Origin: Epibacterium ulvae
Lineage (GTDB): Bacteria > Pseudomonadota > Alphaproteobacteria > Rhodobacterales > Rhodobacteraceae
NCBI RefSeq assembly: GCF_018678075.1
Contig: NZ_JAHHIR010000013.1
Location: 113,299 to 177,298, forward strand
Direction: 5' to 3'
Length of the DNA stretch: 64,000 bases
Of this stretch, positions 62,456 through 64,000 are shown in pieces. The notes below the pieces were generated by a model. The model did no database searches, had not been told where the DNA came from, and worked only from the letters and a program-made list of their open reading frames with translations. The position numbers were made by a program, and so were the translations under genes. How positions within the stretch are numbered: position 1 is the stretch's first letter; every line of letters starts with the position of its first letter.

Positions 62456-63721
62456 ATGTCCGATATTCGCATTGCCGTTCACAACACTTCCCCCACCGGT
62501 GGTACATTTCTGACCCCATTCTGGTTTGCAGCCCATGACCGAGGCTTTGATGTTTTTGACATTGGCGCTGCCTCGTCAGCCGGGTTGGAAGCCCTGGCCG
62601 AAGATGGCAATTTTGACCCGATCAACGCGGAAGTTGCAGCCTTTGACGCGGATGCCACGATGGGTGCCGTCACCGGTGCCGCAGGCCCGATTGCTACGGC
62701 TGAACGCACGGCACTGACCACCTCAATTGACGGCAGCCAGAACGCCTATATCTCGCTGGCAGCGATGATTCTGCCTTCTAACGACGCCTTTGTCGCAACC
62801 GAGGACGCGGTGAAACTGTTTGATGATGCCGGCGCGTTCAAGGGCGTGCGAAACATCACCTTTGAAGGGTCAGACGTTTTGGATGCTGGGACCGAAGTCA
62901 ATACCGAGGTGGACGCGGCCTTTATCAACCAGATGGGGCCAAACACCGGCGAAGATGAAGGCGGTGTTGTCACCCTACACGAAGGTTTCCTGGCCGAGGG
63001 CGAAGGCACGATCCTGGGTGGCACCAATGCGCCCGGCGCGTTTATCGACCCGGTCATCGCGGACTTTACCCGCGAGGGTGCAGGCATCGCAAAAGTGCAC
63101 ATCAACGAATATGTTGAATCTACTCTGAGTACTGATAACGATCTGTTCCAGGGCAACCGTGTCGACGATATCGTCGCAGCTGGCGATGGCCATGATGTCG
63201 TGTACGGTCGTGTAGGCTGGGACGTGATCGATGGAGGTAATGGCAACGACGTGCTCTTTGGGGGAATTGGCTGGGACGATCTGTCAGGTGGCGATGGCGC
63301 AGACAAGCTCTATGGCGGCGGAGGCAGAGACCACCTGGATGGCGGTACCGGTCTGGACTTCCTTTACGGCGGATTTGGACAAGACGTGCTTGAAGGTGGA
63401 GAAGGCGAGGACCGCCTGTTTGGTGGTCGTGGCGATGACACCCTAGATGGCGGTGCAGGAGATGATCGTGTACGCGGCGGCTCTGGCGCGGATACCTTTG
63501 TGTTTGCAGATGGGTACAGTCGCGACGTTGTTTTTGCTTTTGACGTTGAGGAAGACCACGTCGCCTTGGACATCGAAGGGATTGAGTCTTTTGAAGACCT
63601 GTCCGCCTTCACCCGTGAATTCGACAACCGCACGGTTCTGAACTTCGGCGACGGTGATGTGCTGGTTCTACGCGGTGTTGAGCTTGACGAGCTGACAGCG
63701 GACAACTTCCTGCTAGCCTAA
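62456..63721 (+). CDS. Spondin-domain RTX calcium-binding protein, probable type I secretion substrate
   Basis: A 421-residue acidic protein. Residues 1 to about 235 form a Spondin_N-like domain (IRIAVHNTSPTGGTFLTPFWFAAHD, AGLEALAEDGN). Then come about a dozen GGxGxDxLx-type nonapeptides from about residue 245 to 350 that form a calcium beta-roll. The end has the hydrophobic DNFLLA tail of type I substrates. No signal peptide is visible. It probably leaves the cell through a type I system not encoded here and binds calcium outside. Confidence 0.88.
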   Translation: MSDIRIAVHNTSPTGGTFLTPFWFAAHDRGFDVFDIGAASSAGLEALAEDGNFDPINAEVAAFDADATMGAVTGAAGPIATAERTALTTSIDGSQNAYISLAAMILPSNDAFVATEDAVKLFDDAGAFKGVRNITFEGSDVLDAGTEVNTEVDAAFINQMGPNTGEDEGGVVTLHEGFLAEGEGTILGGTNAPGAFIDPVIADFTREGAGIAKVHINEYVESTLSTDNDLFQGNRVDDIVAAGDGHDVVYGRVGWDVIDGGNGNDVLFGGIGWDDLSGGDGADKLYGGGGRDHLDGGTGLDFLYGGFGQDVLEGGEGEDRLFGGRGDDTLDGGAGDDRVRGGSGADTFVFADGYSRDVVFAFDVEEDHVALDIEGIESFEDLSAFTREFDNRTVLNFGDGDVLVLRGVELDELTADNFLLA

Positions 63722-63953
63722 GCTGGTCGACACACTAAACCGTATCCACACGTAAAGCCCTCGCCATCTGTCTATTGGCGGGGGTGCGAGGCGATCGTGA
63801 CGTGGCGACCATCTGGAGTTGTAGCCGAGGGATTTCCAGACTTGGCGGGCTTGCTCTATGTGGCGACACTGTCGCTTATGCCAAATGCCGGATGACCTGA
63901 GCCCCAAGTCTCCTCCGGTTTTGCGCGGAGTCCTTGAGGTTAAATCTTTGGCG

Positions 63954-64000
63954 TTAGGCCGCCAGCTTGTCCATTGCCTTTCTTTGCAAAAATTCCATCG
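63954..64000 (-). CDS. C-terminal end of an unidentified protein (partial)
   Basis: A minus-strand frame enters from the right edge and ends at TAA 63954-63956. The visible residues MEFLQRKAMDKLAA are charged and helical. It resembles the ends of some insertion-sequence transposases I have seen, but 15 residues are not enough to assign it. The 230 bases between it and the RTX gene have a different texture and hold no credible gene. Confidence 0.3.
   Translation of the reverse strand, partial: MEFLQRKAMDKLAA

Overview
The window is a contiguous, gene-dense stretch of a GC-rich alphaproteobacterial chromosome, most likely a marine member of the Roseobacter group (Rhodobacteraceae). The clues are the phaZ-phaC-phaP-phaR polyhydroxybutyrate locus with PhaR-type CTGC-N3-GCAG operators, a glpD-glpSTPQUV-glpK glycerol ABC operon, a VPLPA-CTERM sorting signal, an LdtR-type MarR regulator and an SdhE/XRE pair. 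No rRNA, tRNA, CRISPR array or complete insertion sequence was seen. Everything here was read by eye; family names rest on recognised motifs, not on searches.

Layout. 1-1464: the tail of an unknown gene, a DUF1330 protein and two coupled TerB-like paralogues. 1618-9855: a polar amino-acid-type ABC importer (ATPase, binding protein, two permeases), then glutamine synthetase-like / class I amidotransferase / glutamine synthetase-like genes and a DegT-type aminotransferase; together they look like uptake and gamma-glutamyl metabolism of an amine or amino acid. 10109-15838: the PHB locus (phaR, phaP, phaC, divergent phaZ), with a sugar-epimerase-like gene between phaP and phaR. 15870-20599: small housekeeping and accessory enzymes (alpha/beta hydrolases, VOC protein, histidine phosphatase, an ArsR-SRPBCC fusion, a MAPEG protein). 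20838-22784: thrS.

23015-25641 holds a bufferin-type RiPP operon: a secreted four-cysteine DUF2282 precursor, an MNIO maturase, its BufC partner and a DoxX membrane protein. It is the most interesting system in the window. 25729-33745 continues with ArsC/Spx, a cold-shock protein, a delta-class carbonic anhydrase, folA-thyA, glyoxalase I, a VPLPA-CTERM surface protein, an LdtR-like regulator, an XRE regulator with sdhE, and aspartate aminotransferase. 33806-38090 is looser accessory DNA with a frameshifted GNAT gene, an orphan nucleotidyltransferase and a chemoreceptor that has lost its signalling tip. 38290-41562 has a DUF1007/NicO metal transporter pair and a MATE exporter.

41721-43679 is parE, followed by an AT-richer, convergent SIR2-like gene that looks acquired and could be a defence gene. 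44935-55243 is the complete glycerol catabolic regulon: GlpR divergent from GlpD, the GlpS/T/P/Q/U/V importer and glycerol kinase. 55685-62071 has an unknown membrane protein, a DNA-3-methyladenine glycosylase-like enzyme, a HEXXH lipoprotein, a DMT-type protein, LolD/LolC-E and a sodium:solute symporter. The window closes with a spondin-domain RTX protein, probably exported by a type I system, and the end of an unidentified minus-strand gene.
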